This document shows, in pieces, positions 1 to 8,729 of a DNA stretch of 64,000 nucleotides. Under the pieces are notes generated by a model. The model was not told the DNA's origin and ran no database searches. It worked only from the letters and a program-made list of their open reading frames with translations. This DNA is from Dyadobacter sp. UC 10 (GTDB lineage: Bacteria > Bacteroidota > Bacteroidia > Cytophagales > Spirosomataceae): positions 496,001-560,000 of the forward strand of contig NZ_VSRN01000001.1 in NCBI RefSeq assembly GCF_008369915.1, read 5' to 3'. Position numbers and translations under genes: made by a program. Each line of letters starts with the position of its first letter. Position 1 is the stretch's first letter.

Positions 1-670
1 TTCTTCCTTTGTAAAGCACGTGTACGTAATCAGGGACAATGTAATCGAGCAGGCGCTGGTAGTGGGTTACCACGATCGTCGCGCGTTCAGGGGAGCGAAG
101 TGAGTTAACACCCTCTGCAACAATCCGTAAGGCATCGATATCCAGACCTGAATCCGTTTCATCCAGGATCGCCAGCTTTGGTTCGAGCACTGCCATCTGA
201 AAAATCTCATTGCGTTTTTTCTCCCCTCCCGAAAACCCTTCATTTAATGCGCGTTTCAGAAGCGAATCGTTCATGCTGACCAATTTCGCTTTTTCACGTA
301 CCATTTTCAGAAATTGCGCAGCGTCCAGCGGGTTTTCTCCTTTGTACTTGCGTATCTCGTTTACAGCCGTTTTCAAAAAGTTGATCGTCGTAACTCCGGG
401 AATCTCAACGGGATACTGGAACGCTAAAAATATACCTTCCGCTGCTCTTTCCTCCGGGGCCATTTCTAAAATATCCTGTCCTTCGAAAAGAACCTGTCCG
501 CCGGTAACTTCATATTCCTCTCTCCCCGCAAGGACAGAAGCCAAGGTGCTCTTGCCGGATCCGTTGGGTCCCATAATAGCATGAACCTCACCGGGTTTTA
601 TTTCCAGATTGATACCTTTTAATATTTCCTTACCTTCAATCGAGGCGCGCAAGTCATTTATAGAGAGCAT
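1..670 (-). CDS. sufC: SufC, Fe-S cluster assembly ATPase (partial, cut by left edge)
   Basis: The minus strand reads as an ABC ATPase that starts at the ATG at 668-670 (MLSINDLRAS) and runs off the left edge, leaving about 223 residues. Visible motifs are Walker A GPNGSGKST (about residues 34-42), the SufC-type signature FSGGEKKR (about 146-153) and Walker B LAILDETDSGLD (about 167-178). The FSGGEKKR form and the short spacing are typical of SufC rather than transporter ATPases. SufC is the cytosolic ATPase of the SufBCD scaffold that assembles iron-sulfur clusters. sufB or sufD is expected beyond the left edge, but this cannot be seen. Only the extreme C-terminus is missing. Confidence 0.93.
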   Translation of the reverse strand, partial: MLSINDLRASIEGKEILKGINLEIKPGEVHAIMGPNGSGKSTLASVLAGREEYEVTGGQVLFEGQDILEMAPEERAAEGIFLAFQYPVEIPGVTTINFLKTAVNEIRKYKGENPLDAAQFLKMVREKAKLVSMNDSLLKRALNEGFSGGEKKRNEIFQMAVLEPKLAILDETDSGLDIDALRIVAEGVNSLRSPERATIVVTHYQRLLDYIVPDYVHVLYKGR

Positions 671-713
671 AACTGATTTATTCTTATATAGATAGTTCGT
701 GGCAATTTTACCG

Positions 714-721
714 CAAAAGTA
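714..721 (-). promoter_or_regulatory. Candidate promoter -7 element for sufC
   Basis: On the minus strand this reads TACTTTTG, an exact match to the Bacteroidota TAnnTTTG -7 consensus, about 45 bases before the sufC ATG. No clear TTTG -33 element is visible upstream, so the call rests on one box and on position. Confidence 0.4.
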
Positions 722-927
722 ACACGTTTTAAGCGTAAAAGAAAATGGACGCGAACGGTAGAAAACTACACCACACTATAACCACAACCTTTTTAAACAC
801 ACCCTTGTTCCCATAAAAATGATAATTCGCAACAAAATCCGGGTAACCCTGCCGGCTGGCCTGCAACCAGTTTTTAATTGCGATGGAAACCCTTACTTTG
901 CGTTTTTAGCAGCTACATTACTTCACA

Positions 928-2382
928 ATGAACAGCGATACATCCAAAGACTCCGGGATTAAAGTTTCGTCTGAAACGGGGACGCTTAGACGGCTTCTTA
1001 TTCACAGCCCGGACAGGGGATTAGGCAAGGTTGTGCCCAGCAAAGCGCAGGACTGGCTTTTTGAGGATATTGTCCACCTCGATACCATGCGACGCGGAGA
1101 ATATGATTATTATGTAAAATTGCTGCTCTACTTTCTCGATCCGGCGAAGATCAAAGGGAGACTTGCCGAAATTGACAGCGACATAAGCAGATCGTTTTTC
1201 ATACCGGGTTCGGAGAATTACTTTGACTCGGATTGCGTCGTTGATATTCAAAAACTGCTTGGCGAAATCCTGCAAGACAGCAATACCCGCATTAAACTGA
1301 CAGCCGCCATTTGCGGGATTGAGAAGTGCTCGTTCCAAATCCAGGAAGAACTTAACTCCCATGACCCGCACGAACTGGCGCGGATATTCATTTCCGGCTC
1401 ATGCCCTGACAAAAGAATGCTCTTCGCCCCGCTGCCGAACCTGATTTTTATGCGGGATATCGGAATAGTGATAAACCAACATATTTTACTCAACAAACCG
1501 GCCAAAGCAGCGAGAACGCGCGAGTCGATACTTGCACAGTTCGTGTTTTTTTATCATCCCATGTTTGCCGGAATCAGGCAAAACCTGATTGAAATCCCGG
1601 ATAATGAGAACCATTTTCTGCTTCCGGATGATGAAAAAGCCAGCGACTATCATCGTTGCACGCTCGAAGGCGGCGATGTTATGACCGTCGCGCCAAATCA
1701 TTTACTGATTGGTTGCAGCGAAAGAACCAGCATTTATGCAGCGCAGCAGGTGATGAAAATACTCTTTGAAAAGGACATTGTTGAAAAGATCACAATTATC
1801 AAAATCCCCAAGAAAAGGGATTACATGCATATTGACACAATTTTTACGCAGGTAAAAAAGAATGTTTGGGTACTGCTGGGCTCGCTCGCCAGGCTGGGTG
1901 ACGAGGCGCGTAAAAAAGATGCATTGCATTTTTTCGCCCCGGCAGACGTAAATAAAGAATTCAGAATATTGCAGTTTGTAAAAGGAAACGAGCAGCTGCC
2001 CAGAGCAATAGAAAACCTGGAAGAATTGCTTGCTGAGATCAGCATTAATGATCTGGGCTGCCAGGAACCGGTACAATTTATCTATTCCGGCAACAACGAA
2101 TTCCCTTACGGCGAACGCGAACAATGGACTGATTCATGCAACTTGCTTGCTTTGAAAGACGGTGTGGTAATTGGTTACGACCGTAACGACAAGACGCTGG
2201 AAGCTTTCCGAAAAAAGGGCTTCTCCGTGATCAGCGCACAGGCAGTTCTTGAAAAATTTGAAGCCGGAACACTTTCCCCGGACACATTAACCGACACATT
2301 TATTACATTACCCTCGGCCGAACTGTCGCGGGCGCGAGGCGGGTCGCATTGCATGAGCATGCCGATCCTGAGGGAATCTTAA
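928..2382 (+). CDS. arcA: Arginine deiminase family protein
   Basis: 484 residues of the guanidine-modifying (pentein) superfamily, arginine deiminase type, hydrolysing arginine to citrulline and ammonia in the cytosol. Family landmarks: GTLRRLLIHSPDRG near the N-terminus, FMRDIG (about 174), LEGGDVM (246-252, substrate-binding Glu/Asp), HIDTIF with the catalytic His at about 301, and GGSHCMSMP with the nucleophile Cys475 near the C-terminus. It is longer than classic ADI (about 410 residues), mainly in the first 170 residues, which is common in Bacteroidota members. A CtlX-like enzyme follows 80 bases downstream on the same strand. No ornithine carbamoyltransferase or carbamate kinase is adjacent, so this is not a classic arcABC operon. 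Confidence 0.85.
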   Translation: MNSDTSKDSGIKVSSETGTLRRLLIHSPDRGLGKVVPSKAQDWLFEDIVHLDTMRRGEYDYYVKLLLYFLDPAKIKGRLAEIDSDISRSFFIPGSENYFDSDCVVDIQKLLGEILQDSNTRIKLTAAICGIEKCSFQIQEELNSHDPHELARIFISGSCPDKRMLFAPLPNLIFMRDIGIVINQHILLNKPAKAARTRESILAQFVFFYHPMFAGIRQNLIEIPDNENHFLLPDDEKASDYHRCTLEGGDVMTVAPNHLLIGCSERTSIYAAQQVMKILFEKDIVEKITIIKIPKKRDYMHIDTIFTQVKKNVWVLLGSLARLGDEARKKDALHFFAPADVNKEFRILQFVKGNEQLPRAIENLEELLAEISINDLGCQEPVQFIYSGNNEFPYGEREQWTDSCNLLALKDGVVIGYDRNDKTLEAFRKKGFSVISAQAVLEKFEAGTLSPDTLTDTFITLPSAELSRARGGSHCMSMPILRES

Positions 2383-2462
2383 TATTGTAATCGTGGGATA
2401 TCGATTGTAAATTGCAGTACACGGAAAACTGTCAGTTCCACTTTTTTGTAAAACTTACTCCT

Positions 2463-3419
2463 ATGCGCGTTATCACTTCATCTGCTCAGATTCAACCCCA
2501 GTCAACGCCCCGGATCATGATGATCAGGCCTGCGAAGTTTGGTTTTAACGAGGAAACCGCCCCTAGTAACGCCTTCCAAAATCAGACATCCCAAATTGAC
2601 GAGTCGCTCACCGATGCACAGACTGCCGAAGCTGAATTTGAACTGATGGTCGATCAGCTGCGTAAAGCCGGCGTCGACCTCCGCGTTTTTGACGATACGG
2701 ACGAAGTTGTCCGCCCCGACGCTGTATTCCCCAATAACTGGGTTTCATTTCACCAAAGCGGCAAAGTGGTATTATACCCAATGATGGCACAAAACCGTCG
2801 GTTGGAACGCAGACATGACATTATCGAAGCATTAGGGAAGGATTTCAACATTGAAGAAATCATTGATCTAACTTATTTCGAAGAGCAAGGCAAGTTTCTG
2901 GAAGGCACTGGCAGCATGGTACTCGACCGGAGGTACAAAATCGCTTATGCCTGTCTGTCGCCACGCACGCACCCCGAAGTGCTCCACGCATTTGGAGAGG
3001 CAATGGGATATGAAATCGTCACATTCTCGGCTTTCGACGAAAACGACAGACCAATTTACCATACCAATGTGCTGATGTGCGTTGGAGATATTTTCGCAGT
3101 CATCTGTCTGGAAGCAATTAAAAATCCGGACGAGCGGCAAATGGTGAGAGCGGCCCTGGAAGAAACAAGTAAATATATTGTGGAGATTTCCCTCGAACAG
3201 GTGCGGCATTTCGCTGGTAATATGCTGATGGTCAGAAATAACAAGCTTGATAAATTCCTGATCATGTCCACACAGGCTTACGATTCACTGACAAGCAAGC
3301 AAGTGAAACAACTCACCGAATATGCGCGCCTTTTGCATACAGATCTTTCATTCATAGAAACTTATGGAGGCGGCTCGGCGCGCTGCATGATGACTGAAAT
3401 CCATTTACCTGTCAAATAA
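2463..3419 (+). CDS. ctlX: Citrulline utilization hydrolase-like (CtlX family) amidinotransferase-fold enzyme
   Basis: A second pentein-fold enzyme. I start it at ATG 2463 (MRVITSSAQI, 318 residues) because the longer frame to 2412 needs a TTG and adds a non-conserved extension. Motifs: FPNNWVSFH (acidic/Asn substrate loop), GTGSMVLDR, SPRTHPEVL, HTNVLM with the catalytic His, and GGGSARCMM with the nucleophile Cys308. These match the CtlX group, described for hydrolysing citrulline to ornithine, carbon dioxide and ammonia. Next to an arginine deiminase this would give arginine to citrulline to ornithine without carbamoyl phosphate. The substrate is inferred from family and neighbour; dimethylarginine hydrolase activity is the main alternative. 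Confidence 0.75.
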   Translation: MRVITSSAQIQPQSTPRIMMIRPAKFGFNEETAPSNAFQNQTSQIDESLTDAQTAEAEFELMVDQLRKAGVDLRVFDDTDEVVRPDAVFPNNWVSFHQSGKVVLYPMMAQNRRLERRHDIIEALGKDFNIEEIIDLTYFEEQGKFLEGTGSMVLDRRYKIAYACLSPRTHPEVLHAFGEAMGYEIVTFSAFDENDRPIYHTNVLMCVGDIFAVICLEAIKNPDERQMVRAALEETSKYIVEISLEQVRHFAGNMLMVRNNKLDKFLIMSTQAYDSLTSKQVKQLTEYARLLHTDLSFIETYGGGSARCMMTEIHLPVK

Positions 3420-3420
3420 A

Positions 3421-3450
3421 AATGCTCCGGGATAACCGGAGCATTTTTAT
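3421..3450 (+). terminator. Rho-independent terminator after ctlX
   Basis: Perfect 10-bp stem AATGCTCCGG / CCGGAGCATT with a 5-base loop, followed by a short T run, two bases after the ctlX stop. Confidence 0.85.
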
Positions 3451-3476
3451 TTAATTCCATAACCCTACATTCAATT

Positions 3477-3935
3477 CTAATCCCGTATCTCAGCCTTGGC
3501 TTTTGATATCTTTTCATTTGTTTTGGCCTTGAACGCATCCCATTTCTCAGCAGTTTCGTTCTCTACTTCATTCCAGGAGTCTTTCAATTCCTCTTTTTCC
3601 TTATTGAGTTCAGCTTTGCGCTCGCGCCACTTTGCTTTTTCCTTTTCGGCAGCCTTGTCCATTTTCGCGTCGGCTTCCTCTATTTTTCGGTCCAACTTGG
3701 CCACTGCTTCATCAATATCCTCTTTCAGAGAAGCTTTATCTTCCTTTATTTTTGCTTCAAAATCATTTCCCGCCTCTTTGATATCCGCTTTGGCATCGGC
3801 AACATTTTCATCCATGTCATTTTTTGCCTCCTCAACTGTTTCGTTTGCAGAATCTTTCGTTTTTTCCGAGCAGCTGGTCATTGTCAGCATTCCCATGGTT
3901 AGCATAGTCGCAACCATCAAAGTGATCTTTTTCAT
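3477..3935 (-). CDS. Coiled-coil lipoprotein, Lys/Glu/Ala-rich
   Basis: 152 residues. The N-terminus MKKITLMVATMLTMGMLTMTSC is a lipoprotein signal peptide with the lipobox Cys at about 22, so a membrane-anchored envelope protein is predicted. The rest is almost entirely charged heptad-like sequence (repeated DAKADIKEA, KEKAKWRERKAEL, ENETAEKWDAF), predicting one long helix or coiled coil with no enzymatic motif. Its composition resembles YtxH/apolipoprotein-like and stress-associated helical lipoproteins, but no specific family is claimed. It converges on ctlX and is preceded by a 250-base region that it shares with a divergent TonB-dependent receptor. Confidence 0.8.
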   Translation of the reverse strand: MKKITLMVATMLTMGMLTMTSCSEKTKDSANETVEEAKNDMDENVADAKADIKEAGNDFEAKIKEDKASLKEDIDEAVAKLDRKIEEADAKMDKAAEKEKAKWRERKAELNKEKEELKDSWNEVENETAEKWDAFKAKTNEKISKAKAEIRD

Positions 3936-4111
3936 AATTGGGGTTTGTTAGTAAAACGCTCTTTGTTTGAATGTTCCTATTCTAAGTCCCCAGTACAAAA
4001 ACCTTACCACTTCGATCTTCCAGCTTTTCCGGTGACCTTGTGGAACTTAATTCTCAAATACACTTTCAGGATACTTTATCCACAGCTGTACTGAACTTCG
4101 CGGTTACGTAT

Positions 4112-4119
4112 TAAGTTTG
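4112..4119 (+). promoter_or_regulatory. Candidate promoter -7 element for the TonB-dependent receptor
   Basis: TAAGTTTG matches TAnnTTTG exactly and lies 68 bases before the ATG at 4188. No good -33 TTTG is apparent. Confidence 0.35.
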
Positions 4120-4187
4120 TTGGTAAATAGCCCCTTCCGGATCCTTTTATACAAAAACTTGCACTTTATCGGTACTCACCAAACCTC

Positions 4188-6254
4188 ATGCGCCAACTTT
4201 ACTCACTAGTCCTGCCCTTTTTTATTTGCATTAACAGTTTTGAAGTAATCGCACAAACTGACTCTTCGTCGACGCGGCAGCTGGAAGAAGTGACCGTCAA
4301 TGCGTACGAATCGAAAAGCAACCCGCTGGCTACCACTGCCACTGTTGCGATTGTAGGCAGGCGTAACCTCGACCGTTTTTCTTCTACAACCTGGGCCAAT
4401 GCGGTAAATACAGTTCCGGGCGTAAAAATGGAAGAACGCTCCCCGGGCAGCTACCGTTTTTCAGTAAGAGGGAGTTTGCTCCGTTCACCATTTGGGGTGA
4501 GAAACGTAAAATTTTACTGGAACGGAATCCCTTTTACAGACGCCAGCGGCAACACCCCGCTCAACTCAATCGATTACAACGCAGTGCAGGGAATGGAGAT
4601 CATTAAAGGACCCGGTAGCAGCATTTACGGCGCGGGTACTGGCGGGGTAGTACTTTTGCAAAGTCAGTCAGACAATGCATTTCAAAACAGGGTGGAACAA
4701 AGTGTAAGCTTTGGGAAATATGGATTTCAAAGCAGGAATACAGCAGTCCAGATCGGTGATATTTCCATTCAATATGGTCATAGCGAGCAGGATGGCTACC
4801 GCAATCACAGTGCGATGGCCCGCGACGCGATCCGGTTTACCTCTTCTTCGGCAATCGGAGAAAAAGGTACGTTATCATTGCTGGGCATGTATTCTGACCT
4901 TTATTACCAAACTCCCGGCGGCATTAACCTGGCGCAATACCAGTCAAATCCAAAACTGGCTCGCCAGTCAACACCCACCGTGCCGGGAAGTGAGGCACAG
5001 CGGGCAGCTATTTATACACGACTTGCGCTGCTCGGGGGAAATTACACGATCCAGCTTTCAGATAACTGGACGCAATCGACAGCATTGTATCTGACTTATA
5101 CAGATTTCGCAAACCCGTTCATTTCGAACTATGAAAAAAGGGACGAAAACGGGATCGGCGGAAGGAATATCTGGCAAAACCAGTCAGAATTCGGCCATGT
5201 GAAAACGAAATGGACGAGTGGTTTTGAGTGGCAATACGGAAAGTCCGCGCAAAGAAATTATGACAATATCGGCGGCGTACCTGATAAACAACAAACTGTG
5301 GAGGATATCCGCACAACCAACCTTTCCGCATTCACACAGCTAGAAGCGGTATTACTGACCGACCTGACGCTGAGCGCGGGCGTTAGTTACAATACTTTCA
5401 AATATAAATACGAGCGGTTTTTTGAGCTTCCTTACGAAAAGGACCAGCGACGTTTCGACGGTATCTTCGTTCCCCGGTTTGCCGCCAATAAGATCATTGC
5501 CAAAAACTGGTCAGTAACGGCTTCTTACAGCGGCGGCTTCTCCCCTCCCACGCTTCAGGAAGTTCGTCCGTCGGCGGGTGGATTTCGCAAAGACCTGAAC
5601 CCTGAGCGGGGCATGAATACCGAAATTGGTATCAGAAGAACTGGAAAACGCATTTCAGGTGAGGTAAGTCTTTATCATTTTGGATTAAAGGAAACAATTG
5701 TTCGCCGAACCAATGAAGCTGGCTCTGAATACTTTATCAATGCGGGCAAGACAAAGCAAAACGGACTGGAATACACCCTGTCCTACGATATCCTGGCCAA
5801 TCCGCAACTGCCCGTTATGTTGAAATTGTGGACAAACGGGACTTATACAAAGTATACATTCGATAATTTCCAGCAGGCCGACATCGACCTGAGCGGAAAG
5901 TTGATTCCGGGAATCCCTCGTTTCTCGCAAACTTCCGGCTTGGATATCCTGCTTAAATACGGATTTTCTGCATTTGTAACATACCAGAATGCAGATGCAA
6001 TGTATTTGAATGATGCCAATACCGTGAAAAACACTGCTTATAGTCAATGGATGGCGCGGGTGAGCTGGAAAAAAAGCTGGGGCGGGCATTTTTACAGCGA
6101 GCTTTCAGCCTCGGCTGAAAAGGTAAATGCCGGCATTTTTAGTCTGGGTTACGATTTGAATGCTTTTGGAAACCGGTATTATAACAGTGCCCCGAAAGAC
6201 AACCTTTGGGCCGGGGTGAAGATCGGCTGGGAATGGCAGAAAAATCAGCGGTAA
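4188..6254 (+). CDS. TonB-dependent outer membrane receptor
   Basis: 688 residues with a signal peptide (MRQLYSLVLPFFICINSFEVIAQ), a plug domain (about 30-155, including PGVKMEERSPGSYRFSVRG and IIKGPGSSIYGAGTGG) and a 22-stranded-type barrel to the C-terminus. It has no CarboxypepD-like extension and no SusD partner, so it resembles siderophore, haem or metal receptors more than SusC-type glycan receptors. The substrate is unknown. The stop codon overlaps the start of hemW by one base (TAATG), implying translational coupling with a haem chaperone gene. That makes iron or haem uptake a reasonable but unproven guess. Confidence 0.88.
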   Translation: MRQLYSLVLPFFICINSFEVIAQTDSSSTRQLEEVTVNAYESKSNPLATTATVAIVGRRNLDRFSSTTWANAVNTVPGVKMEERSPGSYRFSVRGSLLRSPFGVRNVKFYWNGIPFTDASGNTPLNSIDYNAVQGMEIIKGPGSSIYGAGTGGVVLLQSQSDNAFQNRVEQSVSFGKYGFQSRNTAVQIGDISIQYGHSEQDGYRNHSAMARDAIRFTSSSAIGEKGTLSLLGMYSDLYYQTPGGINLAQYQSNPKLARQSTPTVPGSEAQRAAIYTRLALLGGNYTIQLSDNWTQSTALYLTYTDFANPFISNYEKRDENGIGGRNIWQNQSEFGHVKTKWTSGFEWQYGKSAQRNYDNIGGVPDKQQTVEDIRTTNLSAFTQLEAVLLTDLTLSAGVSYNTFKYKYERFFELPYEKDQRRFDGIFVPRFAANKIIAKNWSVTASYSGGFSPPTLQEVRPSAGGFRKDLNPERGMNTEIGIRRTGKRISGEVSLYHFGLKETIVRRTNEAGSEYFINAGKTKQNGLEYTLSYDILANPQLPVMLKLWTNGTYTKYTFDNFQQADIDLSGKLIPGIPRFSQTSGLDILLKYGFSAFVTYQNADAMYLNDANTVKNTAYSQWMARVSWKKSWGGHFYSELSASAEKVNAGIFSLGYDLNAFGNRYYNSAPKDNLWAGVKIGWEWQKNQR

Positions 6255-7378
6255 TGCATTTATACGTTCACATCCCCTTTTGCAAACAGGCTTGTCACTA
6301 TTGTGATTTCCATTTCAGCACCAATACAGCTGGTAAACAGGCTATGGTTGAGGCGATTGCGGCAGAAATCTCAATCAGAAAATCATATCTCGAAAGTTCG
6401 CGGCTTGAAACGATCTATTTCGGCGGAGGGACCCCTTCGGTTTTGAGCAAAGAGGAACTTCAACTTCTTTTAAACACGATCAGCGATCATTTCGATATTG
6501 CCGCAAGCGCAGAAATCACCCTGGAAGCTAATCCTGACGACCTAAGCCAGAGCAAGCTGGAAGACCTTTTTGAGGCTGGGGTCAACCGTTTGAGTATCGG
6601 TATACAGTCGTTTAATGAGCCACACCTGCAATTTTTAAATCGCGCCCATTCCGCACACGAAGCCGAAAACTGCGTGCGACTGGCCAAACAGGTTGGAATT
6701 GATAACATCTCCATCGACCTCATTTACGCTATCCCCGCTTCCGATCACAGCATCCTTCATAGCGACTTAGCGAAAGCATTTGAACTGGACGTCGCGCATA
6801 TTTCTGCATACTGTTTAACCATTGAACCGCAGACTGTTTTTGGAAACTGGTTAAGAAGAAAAAAGATACAGCCTGTGAACGAAGAATTTGCTGCGGAGCA
6901 GTTTGAAATACTCATTGACACACTTGCCGCGAACGGGTACGAGCAATATGAAATCTCAAATTTCGCCCGAAATCAGCAGTATAGCCGGCATAACAGCTCC
7001 TACTGGAAACAGCGGCCTTACCTGGGCATCGGGCCCAGCGCGCACTCCTATAATGGTACCAGCCGGGAATTCAACATTTCCAATAATGCGAAATATGTTG
7101 AATCAATCAATTCAGGTCACATTCCGGCGACGATTGAGGAGCTTACAGCAGCGGACATGACCAACGAATATCTGCTGACCGGATTGAGAACAAAATGGGG
7201 CGTTGATAGCGACGAACTCGACAGGCTGTCGAAAGGAAAATTTGCGATGCTTCACCAGCAGGAACTCAGTAATATGAAGAAGAACGGCTGGCTTAAAGAA
7301 GAGTCGGGAACTTTGGTGCTTACTAAATCCGGCAAGCTTTTCGCTGACCGGATCGCGAGCGACCTTTTTATTGACTAG
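6254..7378 (+). CDS. hemW: HemW-like radical SAM protein
   Basis: 374 residues from ATG 6254 (MHLYVHIPFC). A longer in-frame start at 6206 would lie inside the upstream gene and precede the conserved N-terminus. The radical SAM CxxxCxxC motif is CKQACHYC, and FGGGTPS and LEANPDD follow as in the HemN/HemW family. It lacks the extended N-terminus of genuine oxygen-independent coproporphyrinogen III dehydrogenase (HemN), which supports HemW, a haem-binding chaperone that delivers haem to respiratory enzymes. The one-base overlap with the upstream receptor gene indicates co-expression. Confidence 0.88.
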   Translation: MHLYVHIPFCKQACHYCDFHFSTNTAGKQAMVEAIAAEISIRKSYLESSRLETIYFGGGTPSVLSKEELQLLLNTISDHFDIAASAEITLEANPDDLSQSKLEDLFEAGVNRLSIGIQSFNEPHLQFLNRAHSAHEAENCVRLAKQVGIDNISIDLIYAIPASDHSILHSDLAKAFELDVAHISAYCLTIEPQTVFGNWLRRKKIQPVNEEFAAEQFEILIDTLAANGYEQYEISNFARNQQYSRHNSSYWKQRPYLGIGPSAHSYNGTSREFNISNNAKYVESINSGHIPATIEELTAADMTNEYLLTGLRTKWGVDSDELDRLSKGKFAMLHQQELSNMKKNGWLKEESGTLVLTKSGKLFADRIASDLFID

Positions 7379-7406
7379 ACTTCCCGGAAGTCCCGGAAAG
7401 TCTAGT
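7374..7406. terminator. Bidirectional hairpin between convergent hemW and osmC-like genes
   Basis: Inverted repeat ACTAGACTTCCCGG / CCGGAAAGTCTAGT with one mismatch and a 5-base loop. It includes the hemW stop codon and lies just downstream of the convergent OsmC gene. The T run is weak on both strands. Confidence 0.6.
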
Positions 7407-7412
7407 TTAAGC

Positions 7413-7835
7413 CTATTGTACCAATTCCGCGTTGAGCGTGATTTCTGCATTAAGCAGCTGAGAGATCGGGCATTCTTTTTTCGCCTTTTCCGCGATAGTA
7501 GCGAATTTATCGGCAGAAATATCGGGCACTTTTGCTGTCAGATCGATAGCACTTTTTACAACCTGCCCCTTGGAAGGATCCAGACTGACTGTTGCGGTCG
7601 CATTGAGCTCATCGGCCGTAAAGCCTTCCGCATTCAGCTCAAAGCTTAACTTCATGGCAAAACATCCGGCGTGCGCCGCTGCGATCAATTCCTCAGGATT
7701 GGTACCTTTTCCCTCTGCAAAACGGGTATTGAAGGAATACTGGGTGTTTTCCAAAACAGTGCTTTGGGTGCTGATCGTACCAGCTCCTTCTTTTCCTGTT
7801 CCTTTCCAAACGGCTGTGGCTTTGCGATTTATCAT
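7413..7835 (-). CDS. OsmC family peroxiredoxin
   Basis: 140 residues covering a complete OsmC/Ohr-fold domain. The conserved segment GTNPEELIAAAHAGCFAM carries the first redox Cys (about 58), and KKECPISQLL carries the second (about 124). These two cysteines reduce organic or inorganic hydroperoxides in OsmC-type enzymes. The overall form (MINRKATAVWKGTGKEGAG at the start) is OsmC rather than Ohr. It is monocistronic and convergent with hemW. Confidence 0.9.
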   Translation of the reverse strand: MINRKATAVWKGTGKEGAGTISTQSTVLENTQYSFNTRFAEGKGTNPEELIAAAHAGCFAMKLSFELNAEGFTADELNATATVSLDPSKGQVVKSAIDLTAKVPDISADKFATIAEKAKKECPISQLLNAEITLNAELVQ

Positions 7836-8103
7836 TGGATTCGAGTTTGATTATGGATTGATTTAGTAAATATGAAATCTTGTATTAGCGTAAAGTAACA
7901 AGCCCTGCGCATCTATGCAAATTATTATATTATTAACGACCGCAATAATCAGACCATAAAAACAGTTCCAGAAAGTGCCTGAACATACTTTTTAACGCAA
8001 TTAGTTAATGAAAGTTAACGCAGCCGGTGCAATTAAACTTTATTATTGCACTGCAATCTAAAAACCATATTTCCATCCAATCTCAATTTTAAATTAGCGT
8101 ATC

Positions 8104-8646
8104 ATGAACAAAAAACTCATCCCCCTGCTGCTTGTCCTGGTTGCATTGTTTCAAGGCTGCCGCGGCCCCGAAGGAGATCCCGGCGCCGATGGTGTCAATG
8201 TGGTAGGTTCAACCATAGATCTCGTCGATGTGAACTTCAATGCCGGTAACAATTTTGAATATTCCATGTCTTTTGATCAGGCTGATCTCGAAGTATTGGA
8301 ATCTGATGCGGTGCTCATTTACATTCACTGGAACGACGTAACCTCGGGCAATCAAACTTTAAAAGCTTATCGCCTGATGCCGCAAACTGCTTTCCTGGGA
8401 GGAAACCAGTTACTGACCTACAACTTCGACCAGACTGTGAATGATTTCTCCATATTCCTGGACGGAAATGTGAACCTGGCTAATTTGTCAGCGGAATATA
8501 CACAGGATCAAAGTTTCCGTATCGTGGTAGTTCCTGCTGATTTTGCGGCACGTAAAAGCGGATCAGTGGATTACAACGATTACGACGCGGTTGTGAAAGC
8601 ATTCAATATCGACGAATCGAAAATCCGCAAAGTATCAGCTAAATAA
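8104..8646 (+). CDS. Lipoprotein with a short collagen-like Gly-X-Y segment
   Basis: 180 residues. The signal peptide MNKKLIPLLLVLVALFQGC ends in a lipobox with Cys19, followed at once by RGPEGDPGADG, three Gly-X-Y triplets of the kind that begin many Bacteroidota collagen-like lipoproteins. The remaining 145 residues look beta-rich and soluble, with no motif I recognise. It should sit in the outer membrane or periplasm by its lipid anchor. A strong terminator follows, so it is probably transcribed alone. Function unknown. Confidence 0.8.
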   Translation: MNKKLIPLLLVLVALFQGCRGPEGDPGADGVNVVGSTIDLVDVNFNAGNNFEYSMSFDQADLEVLESDAVLIYIHWNDVTSGNQTLKAYRLMPQTAFLGGNQLLTYNFDQTVNDFSIFLDGNVNLANLSAEYTQDQSFRIVVVPADFAARKSGSVDYNDYDAVVKAFNIDESKIRKVSAK

Positions 8647-8690
8647 GCTGGAACAATTTTTTAATTATATCTTTCTGAAAAATATCGTTC

Positions 8691-8722
8691 AAAATCCGGT
8701 AAGTCGTTTACCGGATTTCATT
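8691..8722 (+). terminator. Hairpin terminator after the lipoprotein gene
   Basis: Near-perfect stem AAATCCGGTAA / TTACCGGATTT followed by CATTTTTG. It ends eight bases before the next ATG, so it could also act as a leader structure for the downstream gene. Confidence 0.75.
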
Positions 8723-8729
8723 TTTGTCT

